Part shown: piece after piece, positions 1-5,712 of the stretch
Numbering within the stretch: position 1 is the first letter of the stretch
Layout: every line of letters starts with the position of its first letter
NCBI GenBank assembly: GCA_017476705.1
Contig: JAFUZI010000093.1
Span: 1 to 9,429 of the forward strand
Source of the DNA: Bacilli bacterium
Lineage (GTDB): Bacteria; Bacillota_I; Bacilli_A; RF39; UBA660
DNA: 9,429 nucleotides
Direction: 5' to 3'
Position numbers and translations under genes: made by a program
Notes under the pieces: generated by a model
The model's database searches: none
What the model was told of the DNA's origin: nothing
What the model saw: only the letters and a program-made list of their open reading frames with translations

Positions 1-948
1 CTCAATATTATTATTTGGCCAAACAATATATCTTCCAACATTTACTGCTTTTGAAATATTTCCAGGAAGTTTTTGACCAAAAGCTTTATTACAGTACATT
101 CTACAATAAGATCCTAAATTAGCACTTTTTTCATAAGCTCCTAATTTAGAAAATTGATTGTTTAATTTTTTATTATATCCTTCTTGGCAATCACCAACAG
201 TGTCTTGGAAAATTTTACCATATGTATAAGTTCCTGTACCATAACAATCCATTAATCCGTTAAATACATATTGTTGACAAGCCTCTTTTGCCAGCTCTTC
301 TTCTTCAGCAAATGTAACAGATAATACTTTTTGATTTTTTTTATTATTAACATCTTCCCATATACCCAAGTTTTTTAAATCATCTGGTATTGGTGTTGTA
401 ACAATTCCAATATAATTAGTTACAGCTAAATTTACTGCCCTTAATTCAATAACAATATTTGAATCATTTGGTCTTGCCTTCTTTAGCATATTAAAATAAG
501 CATCATGGAATATTTTAAAAACATGTGAATTTTCGTATTTACCAGGATCTCCTGTATCTGAGAAGTCATTACCTTTCCAAACAATGATTTGTGAAGCAGC
601 AAGTGCATAACTATCACCTTTATGACTTGATGCATATAAATATGCTCTTACAAGCCATTGCTGATCAGCTGTAAATGGACGCTCAATAGTACTTTTAAGT
701 TTATATTTTAATCCTTTATGAATTGGATGATTAGCATCCATACAAAGCGCGATTACGTTATCTAGTTCAATTTCAAATAATTGACCACTATGAATTGGTG
801 CATTATTAATATCAGACACATTTACATAAAGTCCAGTTCCATGAACCTTTGTAATTTTTCTAAACTCTTGTGTATCTTTTGCATAAGTTGTTTTAAAAGG
901 GACTAATAGTAATAGTAGTATTACTAATAAATAAAAATTTTTCTTCAT
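1..948 (-). CDS. Cys-Gln thioester-domain surface protein, N-terminal part (runs off left edge)
   Basis: The reading frame is open for 316 codons from the ATG at 948 to the window edge, so the C-terminus and any wall anchor are missing. Residues 1-23 are a signal peptide (MKKN, a leucine-rich core, likely cleavage after TYA), so the protein is exported. Residues about 30-165 look like a thioester domain (TED, Pfam TED family). Cys69 lies in ALCMDANHPIHKGLKY, which fits the family pattern of Cys, x, Asp, then Pro, Gly and Tyr. Gln120 lies in SQIIVW, which fits the family's Q-x-x-hydrophobic-W motif. In studied members such as streptococcal Cpa and SfbI, these two side chains form an internal thioester that can bond covalently to host amines. 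Residues 224-286 carry five cysteines. The start is set by a GGAGGTGG ribosome site. The gene follows the 218-residue protein by 11 bases and is probably translationally coupled to it. The TED call is motif-based; specificity and full length are unknown. Confidence 0.78.
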   Translation of the reverse strand, partial: MKKNFYLLVILLLLLVPFKTTYAKDTQEFRKITKVHGTGLYVNVSDINNAPIHSGQLFEIELDNVIALCMDANHPIHKGLKYKLKSTIERPFTADQQWLVRAYLYASSHKGDSYALAASQIIVWKGNDFSDTGDPGKYENSHVFKIFHDAYFNMLKKARPNDSNIVIELRAVNLAVTNYIGIVTTPIPDDLKNLGIWEDVNNKKNQKVLSVTFAEEEELAKEACQQYVFNGLMDCYGTGTYTYGKIFQDTVGDCQEGYNKKLNNQFSKLGAYEKSANLGSYCRMYCNKAFGQKLPGNISKAVNVGRYIVWPNNNIE

Positions 949-952
949 ACAT

Positions 953-962
953 CCACCTCCTA
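953..962 (-). promoter_or_regulatory. Shine-Dalgarno site built on the upstream stop codon
   Basis: The minus strand reads TAGGAGGTGG. The TAG is the stop codon of the 218-residue gene, and the whole stretch is a near-perfect ribosome binding site for the thioester protein starting at 948. A ribosome finishing the upstream gene is therefore parked on the next gene's binding site, which implies translational coupling and co-transcription. An earlier ATG at about 954 touches the binding site and is too close to be used. Confidence 0.8.
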
Positions 963-1616
963 AAACAATTTATCCTTGTTACTTTCTCTTATAATTATTA
1001 TTATTGTTATAACGATTATACTTGGTAAAATAACAAAGTAATATTTAATATATAAATCTAATATGCTATTAAATATTTTTTCCAACAAAGTTGGTTTTAT
1101 TACATCATCATCTTTTATACCACTTGATTGCTCTAAACTTTTTCTATAATTAACTACATTTTCTTTAAACTCATCATAAGTAATATTTTTTTTAACAAAT
1201 TTTTTACAATATTTATAATTGTTTATTCCATCGCATAAAGCATCATTATAATAAGGATTATAAAAAGGGAGTGATACATAAATATTATATACACTAGAAT
1301 GCTTACAAGGATTATCATCACTTGTAAATACACCAAATCTATATCTATTTCCAGGGATAGCATTATAAACAGTTATTTCAGCGTTATTTCTATACTCTTT
1401 CATATTATTCATATCTATCAAAAACAAACCGTCTGTTATATTTGTAAATAATATATTGAATGTATTATTAGAATCATTATACGTATATGTATATGAAATG
1501 TTTGTTGCTCTATTTTGATAATCAACTTTTAAGGCATTATCACATGCAGCAGCATTTACACGACTCATACTAAAAAATAGAAATAACAACAACACTAGCC
1601 TCTTATACTCTCCCAT
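960..1616 (-). CDS. Secreted protein with C-terminal membrane anchor, companion of the thioester protein
   Basis: I do not recognise a named family. The 218 residues begin with a signal peptide (about 1-24, cleavage near VNAAA). They end with a membrane helix (about 191-209) and a short charged tail (RESNKDKLF), so the body should face outward from the membrane. Residues 25-118 alternate short hydrophobic and polar runs (TNISYTYTYNDSNN, NAIPGNRYRFGVFTSDD), as in a fibronectin-III-like beta sandwich; this is inference. Four cysteines (25, 104, 128, 137) could form two disulfides. Residues 119-160 (PYYNDALCDGINNYKYCKKF, then YDEF) look like a small helical module. Cys25 follows the signal peptide, but the preceding NAAA lacks the -3 aliphatic residue of a proper lipobox. 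Start: ATG at 1616 with AGAGGA upstream. It lies between the 520-residue protein and the thioester protein, suggesting a surface-adhesion role as an accessory or anchor. Confidence 0.75.
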   Translation of the reverse strand: MGEYKRLVLLLFLFFSMSRVNAAACDNALKVDYQNRATNISYTYTYNDSNNTFNILFTNITDGLFLIDMNNMKEYRNNAEITVYNAIPGNRYRFGVFTSDDNPCKHSSVYNIYVSLPFYNPYYNDALCDGINNYKYCKKFVKKNITYDEFKENVVNYRKSLEQSSGIKDDDVIKPTLLEKIFNSILDLYIKYYFVILPSIIVITIIIIIRESNKDKLF

Positions 1617-1637
1617 TTTATCATCCTCTCATATTTA

Positions 1638-1665
1638 ATTATAACACATATTCGCCTTAAAACAA
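1638..1665 (-). promoter_or_regulatory. Probable sigma-A extended -10 promoter of the surface-protein genes
   Basis: On the minus strand, the -10 hexamer TATAAT (1643-1638) is preceded by TGT, giving an extended -10. TTGTTT (1665-1660) lies 16 bases further upstream as a weak -35. The site fills the 51-base gap after the 520-residue gene and starts two bases beyond its stop codon. Transcription would start near 1631, about 15 bases before the ATG at 1616. No terminator lies in this gap, so read-through from the upstream gene is also possible. Confidence 0.5.
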
Positions 1666-1667
1666 CA

Positions 1668-3230
1668 TTATTTTATATTATAACTATACAATTTACCTCT
1701 TATATTAAATTCAAGTATAATATGTTCTGATTTAACTGCGTCATCAGTAAGTTCAATATAAACTGAAGATGTATTTGAATGCTTTGGCTTTATTTGGTTA
1801 ATTCCAATATTCATTTTTTTATATGTGCCATTTTCTAAATAATTGATGTTTCCAAATGTCTTAATGAATTTATATAATGTATCTATTTTTTCATTATCAT
1901 AATCACTTATATACTCACCATCCACTTTCAAAAGATGTGTTGCCCCATAATTTGTACTTGGAACTAAATATTCATAGTAATTTGTACATTCATTATTACA
2001 TATTTTATATTCTTCCTTGAAACTTGGAGACATTTCGAAATTACTTATTTTAACCTTTGTATCATTTAATATAGAAGCATTAAAATCAATTTCATTTCCT
2101 GCATCAACTTTTATAATTTCCCTTTTACTATTTAATGATTGAGGTTTAATATTTACTTCATATGTTTTTAAATAATCAAAATATTTAAGTTTCATTTTAC
2201 CATTTTCTTGTGATTCAGGTATTTCAAAAAGAAGTACATATTTTTTATAATCAGGTTCTACCTTTTGATCGTAAAAAGCTTGCCCAAAATCATATGCATA
2301 TTCTCTTAAATTAACATTGTGATAATATTTATGACCATCAACTTCAAGTTGAAATGCACCTAAGCCAATATTACTATAACCATACAATGTTTTTACATTA
2401 AATGTAACTACTACAAGTTCAGTTTCTTCATTTATTAAACTGCCTTTATAATCATATTTAGTGACATATGCATGATCAAAATTAAAAATAAATCTACTAG
2501 TTTTCATATATTCATTTATATGATATTTTTTATTAACTACTGCTTTATCATAATAAATAAAACCACCTAATAACGCTAATACAAAGCATATTAATATATT
2601 TAATAGAAATTTATTTTCCAAATAAGCATATTTTAAATGTCTTACTTTTTTATTAAATGTTCTTTTTAATTTCGATGTATCAATTTCCGTATTAAGTTCA
2701 AATTCCTCAGAATCCTCCAACTCTACATTTAAATCTTCCAAATCTTTTTTAAAATTAAAACTTTTTATATCAAATCCTGTAGATCTAATTACTACTATAA
2801 TAAATCCGATTGATTCAACTATTAAAGCAACAGTTGTCAAGTCTCTAAGAACTTTTAATGTTCTAATATCCACTAAATTAATTTCAAGTGTCTTTACAGT
2901 ACTAAATGTTACAATATAATATATAATAAATAATATATATGCAACAATACTATAAAAATAAGTCTTTATTGGTTTATCCTTAAATTTCATAAGGGCCAAT
3001 ATTATTAAACAACCAACAATTATAAAAATACTAATTATAATTGGTAAGAAACCAAATAGTGAATTTGTAACCTCATTACTAATAAGAGTTGGTATTGTAT
3101 CTAAATAACTATTAAAAAACGTAAAAATATTATAAGTTTTATATAACATATAAAACATCAATATTGCTAAAAACAAGTGTATTATTTTAAAATTTTTAAT
3201 TAATATTGCATAAGGTTTCCTAAGTATCAT
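1668..3230 (-). CDS. Polytopic membrane protein with large extracytoplasmic beta-rich region
   Basis: I cannot assign this 520-residue protein to a named family. Four hydrophobic helices (about 16-33, 59-81, 91-111, 132-149) are followed by an acidic cytoplasmic stretch (about 160-185, rich in Asp and Glu) and a basic stretch (188-200). A fifth helix (208-227) leads to roughly 290 outer residues. Residues about 268-362 (ELVVVTFNVKTLYGYSNIG, later KYVLLFEIPES) resemble the DUF4352/telokin-like beta sandwich found in many Firmicute surface proteins. A second beta-rich part (about 369-520) contains a close cysteine pair (C411, C415). The domain calls are inference from pattern. Start: ATG at 3230 with GAGGGA nine bases upstream. 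A strong terminator precedes it, so it heads its own transcript. It lies 51 bases before the anchored surface protein and the thioester adhesin, suggesting it helps assemble, anchor or sense at the cell surface. Confidence 0.72.
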   Translation of the reverse strand: MILRKPYAILIKNFKIIHLFLAILMFYMLYKTYNIFTFFNSYLDTIPTLISNEVTNSLFGFLPIIISIFIIVGCLIILALMKFKDKPIKTYFYSIVAYILFIIYYIVTFSTVKTLEINLVDIRTLKVLRDLTTVALIVESIGFIIVVIRSTGFDIKSFNFKKDLEDLNVELEDSEEFELNTEIDTSKLKRTFNKKVRHLKYAYLENKFLLNILICFVLALLGGFIYYDKAVVNKKYHINEYMKTSRFIFNFDHAYVTKYDYKGSLINEETELVVVTFNVKTLYGYSNIGLGAFQLEVDGHKYYHNVNLREYAYDFGQAFYDQKVEPDYKKYVLLFEIPESQENGKMKLKYFDYLKTYEVNIKPQSLNSKREIIKVDAGNEIDFNASILNDTKVKISNFEMSPSFKEEYKICNNECTNYYEYLVPSTNYGATHLLKVDGEYISDYDNEKIDTLYKFIKTFGNINYLENGTYKKMNIGINQIKPKHSNTSSVYIELTDDAVKSEHIILEFNIRGKLYSYNIK

Positions 3231-3245
3231 ACTATCCCTCTATTC

Positions 3246-3262
3246 TATATACTAGTATACAC
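3246..3262 (-). promoter_or_regulatory. Candidate -10 region with a 12-base perfect palindrome
   Basis: The 12 bases TATACTAGTATA (3248-3259) are a perfect palindrome about 17 bases upstream of the ATG at 3230. Its TATACT half, preceded by TG, can serve as a -10 element for the 520-residue membrane protein. The region 17 bases upstream is only a T-tract, so no -35 is convincing. The palindrome could be an operator overlapping the promoter, but in such AT-rich DNA it may be chance. Confidence 0.35.
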
Positions 3263-3273
3263 TAATTTTAATT

Positions 3274-3310
3274 AAAAAAAAATAAAAAGTCTAATAGTTT
3301 TAGACTTTTT
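3274..3310 (-). terminator. Intrinsic terminator after the 179-residue lipoprotein gene
   Basis: A perfect 11-base-pair inverted repeat (arms 3310-3300 and 3294-3284, containing AGTCTAA and TTAGACT) with a 5-base loop is followed on the minus strand by A and nine T (3282-3274). The stem starts at the base directly after the stop codon of the lipoprotein gene (3313-3311). It separates the lipoprotein from the surface-protein genes to the left. Confidence 0.85.
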
Positions 3311-3850
3311 TTACTTATAATAAACCCCATGAATCTTATCCTTTGTATCACGACTTACTTCATCCAGTTCCCACTTACCATCTACATTAGTTAAAGTCAT
3401 ATCAATTGTATATTTAACTTTATCCTTTGCACTTTTTAATTTATTTAACCTATAATCATTAAATAACTTTTCATCAATTTTTCCATTTTTCATAAATTCA
3501 CTTTCATTTTCTTTTAAATAATTATCTGCATTCTTTAAAATATCTGAATAATCAATTACTTCAATTTCTACTGTAACAACTGCAGTATTTCCATCAATTA
3601 CCTCATCTTTAATTCTATATTTAAGAGATTGATAATGCTTTTTCATAATCTCAATATATGATAAGCCTTGTTCTTTTGTAAATGATATTTCATTATTAAC
3701 AACATCTTTTAATTGATTCATTACATCATCATCAAGTGACTGATATTTATTAAAAAACATCTCAACTTTTTTTGTAGGTGTATTAAGAAGTGTTCCACTG
3801 CATCCTGAAAACATAATAATAGTCATAATAGTAAGTAATATTTTTTTCAT
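3311..3850 (-). CDS. Small lipoprotein, possibly NTF2-like
   Basis: The 179-residue protein has a lipoprotein signal peptide: MKK, a hydrophobic core and a lipobox-like MFSGC, with lipidated Cys17. It should be tethered to the outer face of the membrane. Residues about 24-175 follow the pattern TPTKKVEMFFNKYQSLDDD, a mid-region of paired helices, then AVVTVEIEVIDY and KVKYTIDMTLTNVDGKWELDEV. An N-terminal helix entering strands that end in 'DGKWELDEV' is typical of NTF2-like/DUF4878-type lipoproteins, but the family call is inference and no catalytic residues can be named. Residues 100-143 are lysine- and glutamate-rich and probably helical. The start ATG at 3850 has an excellent site (AGGAGG, seven bases away). 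The gene stands alone between two terminators. Function unknown. Confidence 0.8.
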   Translation of the reverse strand: MKKILLTIMTIIMFSGCSGTLLNTPTKKVEMFFNKYQSLDDDVMNQLKDVVNNEISFTKEQGLSYIEIMKKHYQSLKYRIKDEVIDGNTAVVTVEIEVIDYSDILKNADNYLKENESEFMKNGKIDEKLFNDYRLNKLKSAKDKVKYTIDMTLTNVDGKWELDEVSRDTKDKIHGVYYK

Positions 3851-3867
3851 AATTTCCTCCTATAACT

Positions 3868-3897
3868 ATTATGTTTTAAATAAATTATTGTATACAA
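3868..3897 (-). promoter_or_regulatory. Candidate promoter of the 179-residue lipoprotein gene
   Basis: The minus strand has TTGTAT (3897-3892) and CATAAT (3873-3868) separated by 18 bases, in the 61-base gap after rluB. The -10 lies only six bases before the AGGAGG ribosome site, so the leader would be very short. The -35 overlaps the end of the rluB terminator T-tract. Confidence 0.35.
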
Positions 3898-3917
3898 AAA
3901 AAGATAAATACTTATCT
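3896..3917 (-). terminator. Weak intrinsic terminator at the end of rluB
   Basis: On the minus strand AGATAA (3917-3912), loop GTAT and TTATCT (3907-3902) form a 6-base-pair stem followed by a T-run to 3896. The first arm includes the rluB stop codon TAA. The stem is short and AT-rich, so termination may be partial and some read-through into the lipoprotein gene is likely. Confidence 0.5.
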
Positions 3918-4634
3918 ATTTTTTGCATCATTATATAACTTTTTGACTTCTTTAATATTTAATTCTCTATATTCCCCAGATTTTAAATCTGAAACGCTTA
4001 AAAAAGCAACCTTTTCTCTTTTTAATTTAATGACCTCATAGCCAATAGCTGCAAACATATTTTTTACTTGATGATTACGTCCTTCATGAATTGTAAGCTC
4101 TACAATTGATGAATCTGTTTTTTTATCATACTTTCTAATTCTTGCTTTTGCATTAGATGTTTTAACACCATCAATATAAACGCCACGTTCTAATTTAGTA
4201 ATTTCCGCTTTACCAATTAATCCTTTTACCTTAGCAATATAAACTTTATCAATATTACTTTTAGGATGCATTAGTATATTAGCTAAATCTCCATCATTTG
4301 TTAAAATTAAAGCACCAGTTGTATCATAATCAAGTCTACCAACAGGATATATTCTTTTATCTGTATCAATTAAATCAATAACGGTTTTTCTATTCTTATC
4401 ATCACTTACTGCAGTAATTATACCTCTTGGCTTATTAAGTAAATAATAAACCTTATTCTCTTCCTTTTTTAATACATTACCTTCAACTGTAACTATATCA
4501 TTACCATCTACTTTAGTACCTAATTCTCTAATAACTTTACCATTAATTTTTACTTTACCATTTATAATTAAATCATCTGCTTTTCTTCTTGAAGTATAAC
4601 CTGATGCTGCTATAAATTTATTTAATCTATCCAT
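3912..4634 (-). CDS. rluB: 23S rRNA pseudouridine synthase, RsuA/RluB family
   Basis: This cytoplasmic enzyme isomerises a uridine to pseudouridine in ribosomal RNA. The Bacillus RluB type acts on 23S rRNA around U2605 (E. coli numbering). Residues 1-55 are an S4 RNA-binding domain (RLNKFIAASGYTSRRKADDLI). The catalytic domain follows: NKPRG at 67-71, the catalytic-loop motif GRLDYDTTG with Asp102, LTNDGDLA at 111-118, and the C-terminal EGRNHQVKNMF motif at 184-194. At 240 residues it is the usual family length and looks intact. The start ATG at 4634 has AGGTGA five bases upstream. In B. subtilis rluB (ypuL) lies next to spmB; here a small lipoprotein gene with its own terminator sits between them. 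RluB rather than RsuA (16S) is chosen from this neighbourhood and the Firmicute context; the sequence alone does not fully separate the two. Confidence 0.92.
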   Translation of the reverse strand: MDRLNKFIAASGYTSRRKADDLIINGKVKINGKVIRELGTKVDGNDIVTVEGNVLKKEENKVYYLLNKPRGIITAVSDDKNRKTVIDLIDTDKRIYPVGRLDYDTTGALILTNDGDLANILMHPKSNIDKVYIAKVKGLIGKAEITKLERGVYIDGVKTSNAKARIRKYDKKTDSSIVELTIHEGRNHQVKNMFAAIGYEVIKLKREKVAFLSVSDLKSGEYRELNIKEVKKLYNDAKNR

Positions 4635-4649
4635 ATTATCACCTAATTC

Positions 4650-4658
4650 ATTTTATCA
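4650..4658 (-). promoter_or_regulatory. Candidate extended -10 element for rluB
   Basis: The minus strand reads TGATAAAAT, an extended -10 (TG-n-TAAAAT), five bases before the AGGTGA ribosome site of rluB. Upstream there is only the T-tract of the preceding terminator, so no -35 can be named. A promoter is expected here because a good terminator cuts off the gene upstream. Confidence 0.3.
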
Positions 4659-4670
4659 TATTTTAAAGAT

Positions 4671-4698
4671 AAAAAAAAGAATTCAAGATTGAATTCCT
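4671..4698 (-). terminator. Intrinsic terminator after the 149-residue lipoprotein gene
   Basis: On the minus strand GAATTCA (4696-4690), loop ATCT and TGAATTC (4685-4679) form a perfect stem. A G-T and an A-T pair extend it into the stop codon (TAG, 4699-4697). Eight T follow (4678-4671). It isolates the lipoprotein gene from rluB. Confidence 0.82.
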
Positions 4699-5146
4699 AT
4701 TTACAAGTATATCCAGCTTCTTCTAAGCTCTTTTTACCTTCTTCATAAGTTGACTTAGAAGAACCATTTACATTAAGTTTTTTCTTAGATGCATCGTCTA
4801 ATTTAGAAAGCTCTGCATTAAGTGTAGTATCAATTACATTTCCATTAACTTTAACATCAAATACAATACCATCTTTATCTTTAATATCTGCATATTGATT
4901 TCTAACACCTTCAGCCATTTGTTCAATATAAGATACATAATCATCTTTTACAGTCATTTTAATATTTTGATCAATATTTGTAACTGTATCATTATCAAAT
5001 TTAGTAACTATTGTTTGAGTTAATGACATTTTATCATCAATTTCATCTGACATAGTACATGTTAATGTCTTAGTACTTTTTGAACAACCTGTTAATAAAA
5101 ATAAAAATGATAAAGCAATAACACTATTTTTTAAAATGTTTTTCAT
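4697..5146 (-). CDS. Small lipoprotein, tentatively YehR/DUF1307-like
   Basis: The 149-residue protein begins with a lipoprotein signal peptide ending in the lipobox LTGC (lipidated Cys21), so it should be held on the outer face of the membrane. After a short linker, the strand-like segments TLTCTMSD and MSLTQTIVTKFDNDTVTNIDQNIKMTV are followed by a helix (DDYVSYIEQMAEGVRNQYADI) and further strands (IVFDVKVNGNVIDTTLNAEL). This order of two strands, helix and strands is like the DUF1307/YehR lipoproteins of Firmicutes and enterobacteria; that match is from memory of the pattern and is tentative. Cys30 and Cys148, near the two ends, could form a disulfide. Start: ATG at 5146 with AGGAGG eight bases upstream. 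It lies 44 bases after spmB with no terminator between, and has its own terminator. It is absent from the equivalent B. subtilis neighbourhood. Confidence 0.78.
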   Translation of the reverse strand: MKNILKNSVIALSFLFLLTGCSKSTKTLTCTMSDEIDDKMSLTQTIVTKFDNDTVTNIDQNIKMTVKDDYVSYIEQMAEGVRNQYADIKDKDGIVFDVKVNGNVIDTTLNAELSKLDDASKKKLNVNGSSKSTYEEGKKSLEEAGYTCK

Positions 5147-5165
5147 AAATCTAACCTCCTATACG

Positions 5166-5194
5166 AATATACCATATATATTTTATTAAATCAA
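5166..5194 (-). promoter_or_regulatory. Candidate extended -10 promoter of the 149-residue lipoprotein gene
   Basis: On the minus strand TTGATT (5194-5189) and TATATT (5171-5166) are 17 bases apart, and TGG precedes the -10, giving an extended element. The -35 spans the spmB stop codon. The -10 lies only five bases from the AGGAGG ribosome site, so the transcript would start almost at that site, which weakens the call. Confidence 0.4.
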
Positions 5195-5712
5195 TATCCA
5201 AAATAAATCTTAACCACAATTACTGATGCAATTATACCAATTAAATCAGCAAATAAGCCAGCCCATAAAGCATACCTGATTTTTTTTACACCTATACTTC
5301 CAAAATATAAAGTTATTACATAAAATGTTGTATCGGTGGCTCCTTGTATAACGCTTCCAAGTCTGCCACTATACGAATCAGGCCCAAATAAATCAAAAAT
5401 ATTATTTAATATAGCAAGTGTACTTGTACCAGATATTGATCTCATAATCATCATTGGAAAAACATCTATTGGTACTTTTATTAAAATGAAAAGAGGCTTT
5501 ATAATATAATATATTAAATCTATTAAGCCACTTTTTAAAAATATATTAACTCCTAATATCATAGCAAGTAAACATGGAAATATATGCCTTATCATATCAA
5601 ATGATTCAAGTGTGCCATCTATAAACTCATCATATACATTAACATGCTTATATATTCCGTAAACTATTATAAATAAAACAAGTATAGGAATTATTATATT
5701 AGTTATTTGCAT
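5191..5712 (-). CDS. spmB: Spore maturation protein B
   Basis: SpmB is a membrane protein that in B. subtilis acts with SpmA in dehydration of the spore core. Its biochemical activity is not settled; the family belongs to the nucleoside-transporter 'gate' fold. I place the start at the ATG at 5712, giving 173 residues, because AGGTGA lies five bases upstream. A GTG at 5721 would be part of that ribosome site, although it extends the frame. Hydrophobic helices alternate with the family signature in the second half: PMMIMRSISG (about 86-95), GPDS (110-113) and QGATDTTFYVITLYFGSIG (about 123-141), then the ALWAGLFAD helix. These blocks closely match what I know of SpmB. Length is normal (B. subtilis about 178). 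It overlaps spmA by 14 bases and is the last gene of the dacB-spmA-spmB operon. Confidence 0.93.
   Translation of the reverse strand: MQITNIIIPILVLFIIVYGIYKHVNVYDEFIDGTLESFDMIRHIFPCLLAMILGVNIFLKSGLIDLIYYIIKPLFILIKVPIDVFPMMIMRSISGTSTLAILNNIFDLFGPDSYSGRLGSVIQGATDTTFYVITLYFGSIGVKKIRYALWAGLFADLIGIIASVIVVKIYFGY

Noticed and set aside
904..930. Short triplet-like repeat of TAGTAATAG type near the start of the thioester gene
   Set aside because: It encodes the leucine and isoleucine run of the signal peptide with AT-rich codons and is not an independent repeat.
1536..1556. Lipobox in the 218-residue protein (AAAC, Cys25)
   Set aside because: The -3 position is alanine preceded by asparagine instead of an aliphatic residue, and the protein already has a C-terminal membrane anchor.
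5166..5182. AT-only inverted repeat after spmB (AATATA ... TATATT) as a terminator
   Set aside because: The stem is six A-T pairs without a following T-tract, so it would not terminate; the same bases fit a -10 region better.
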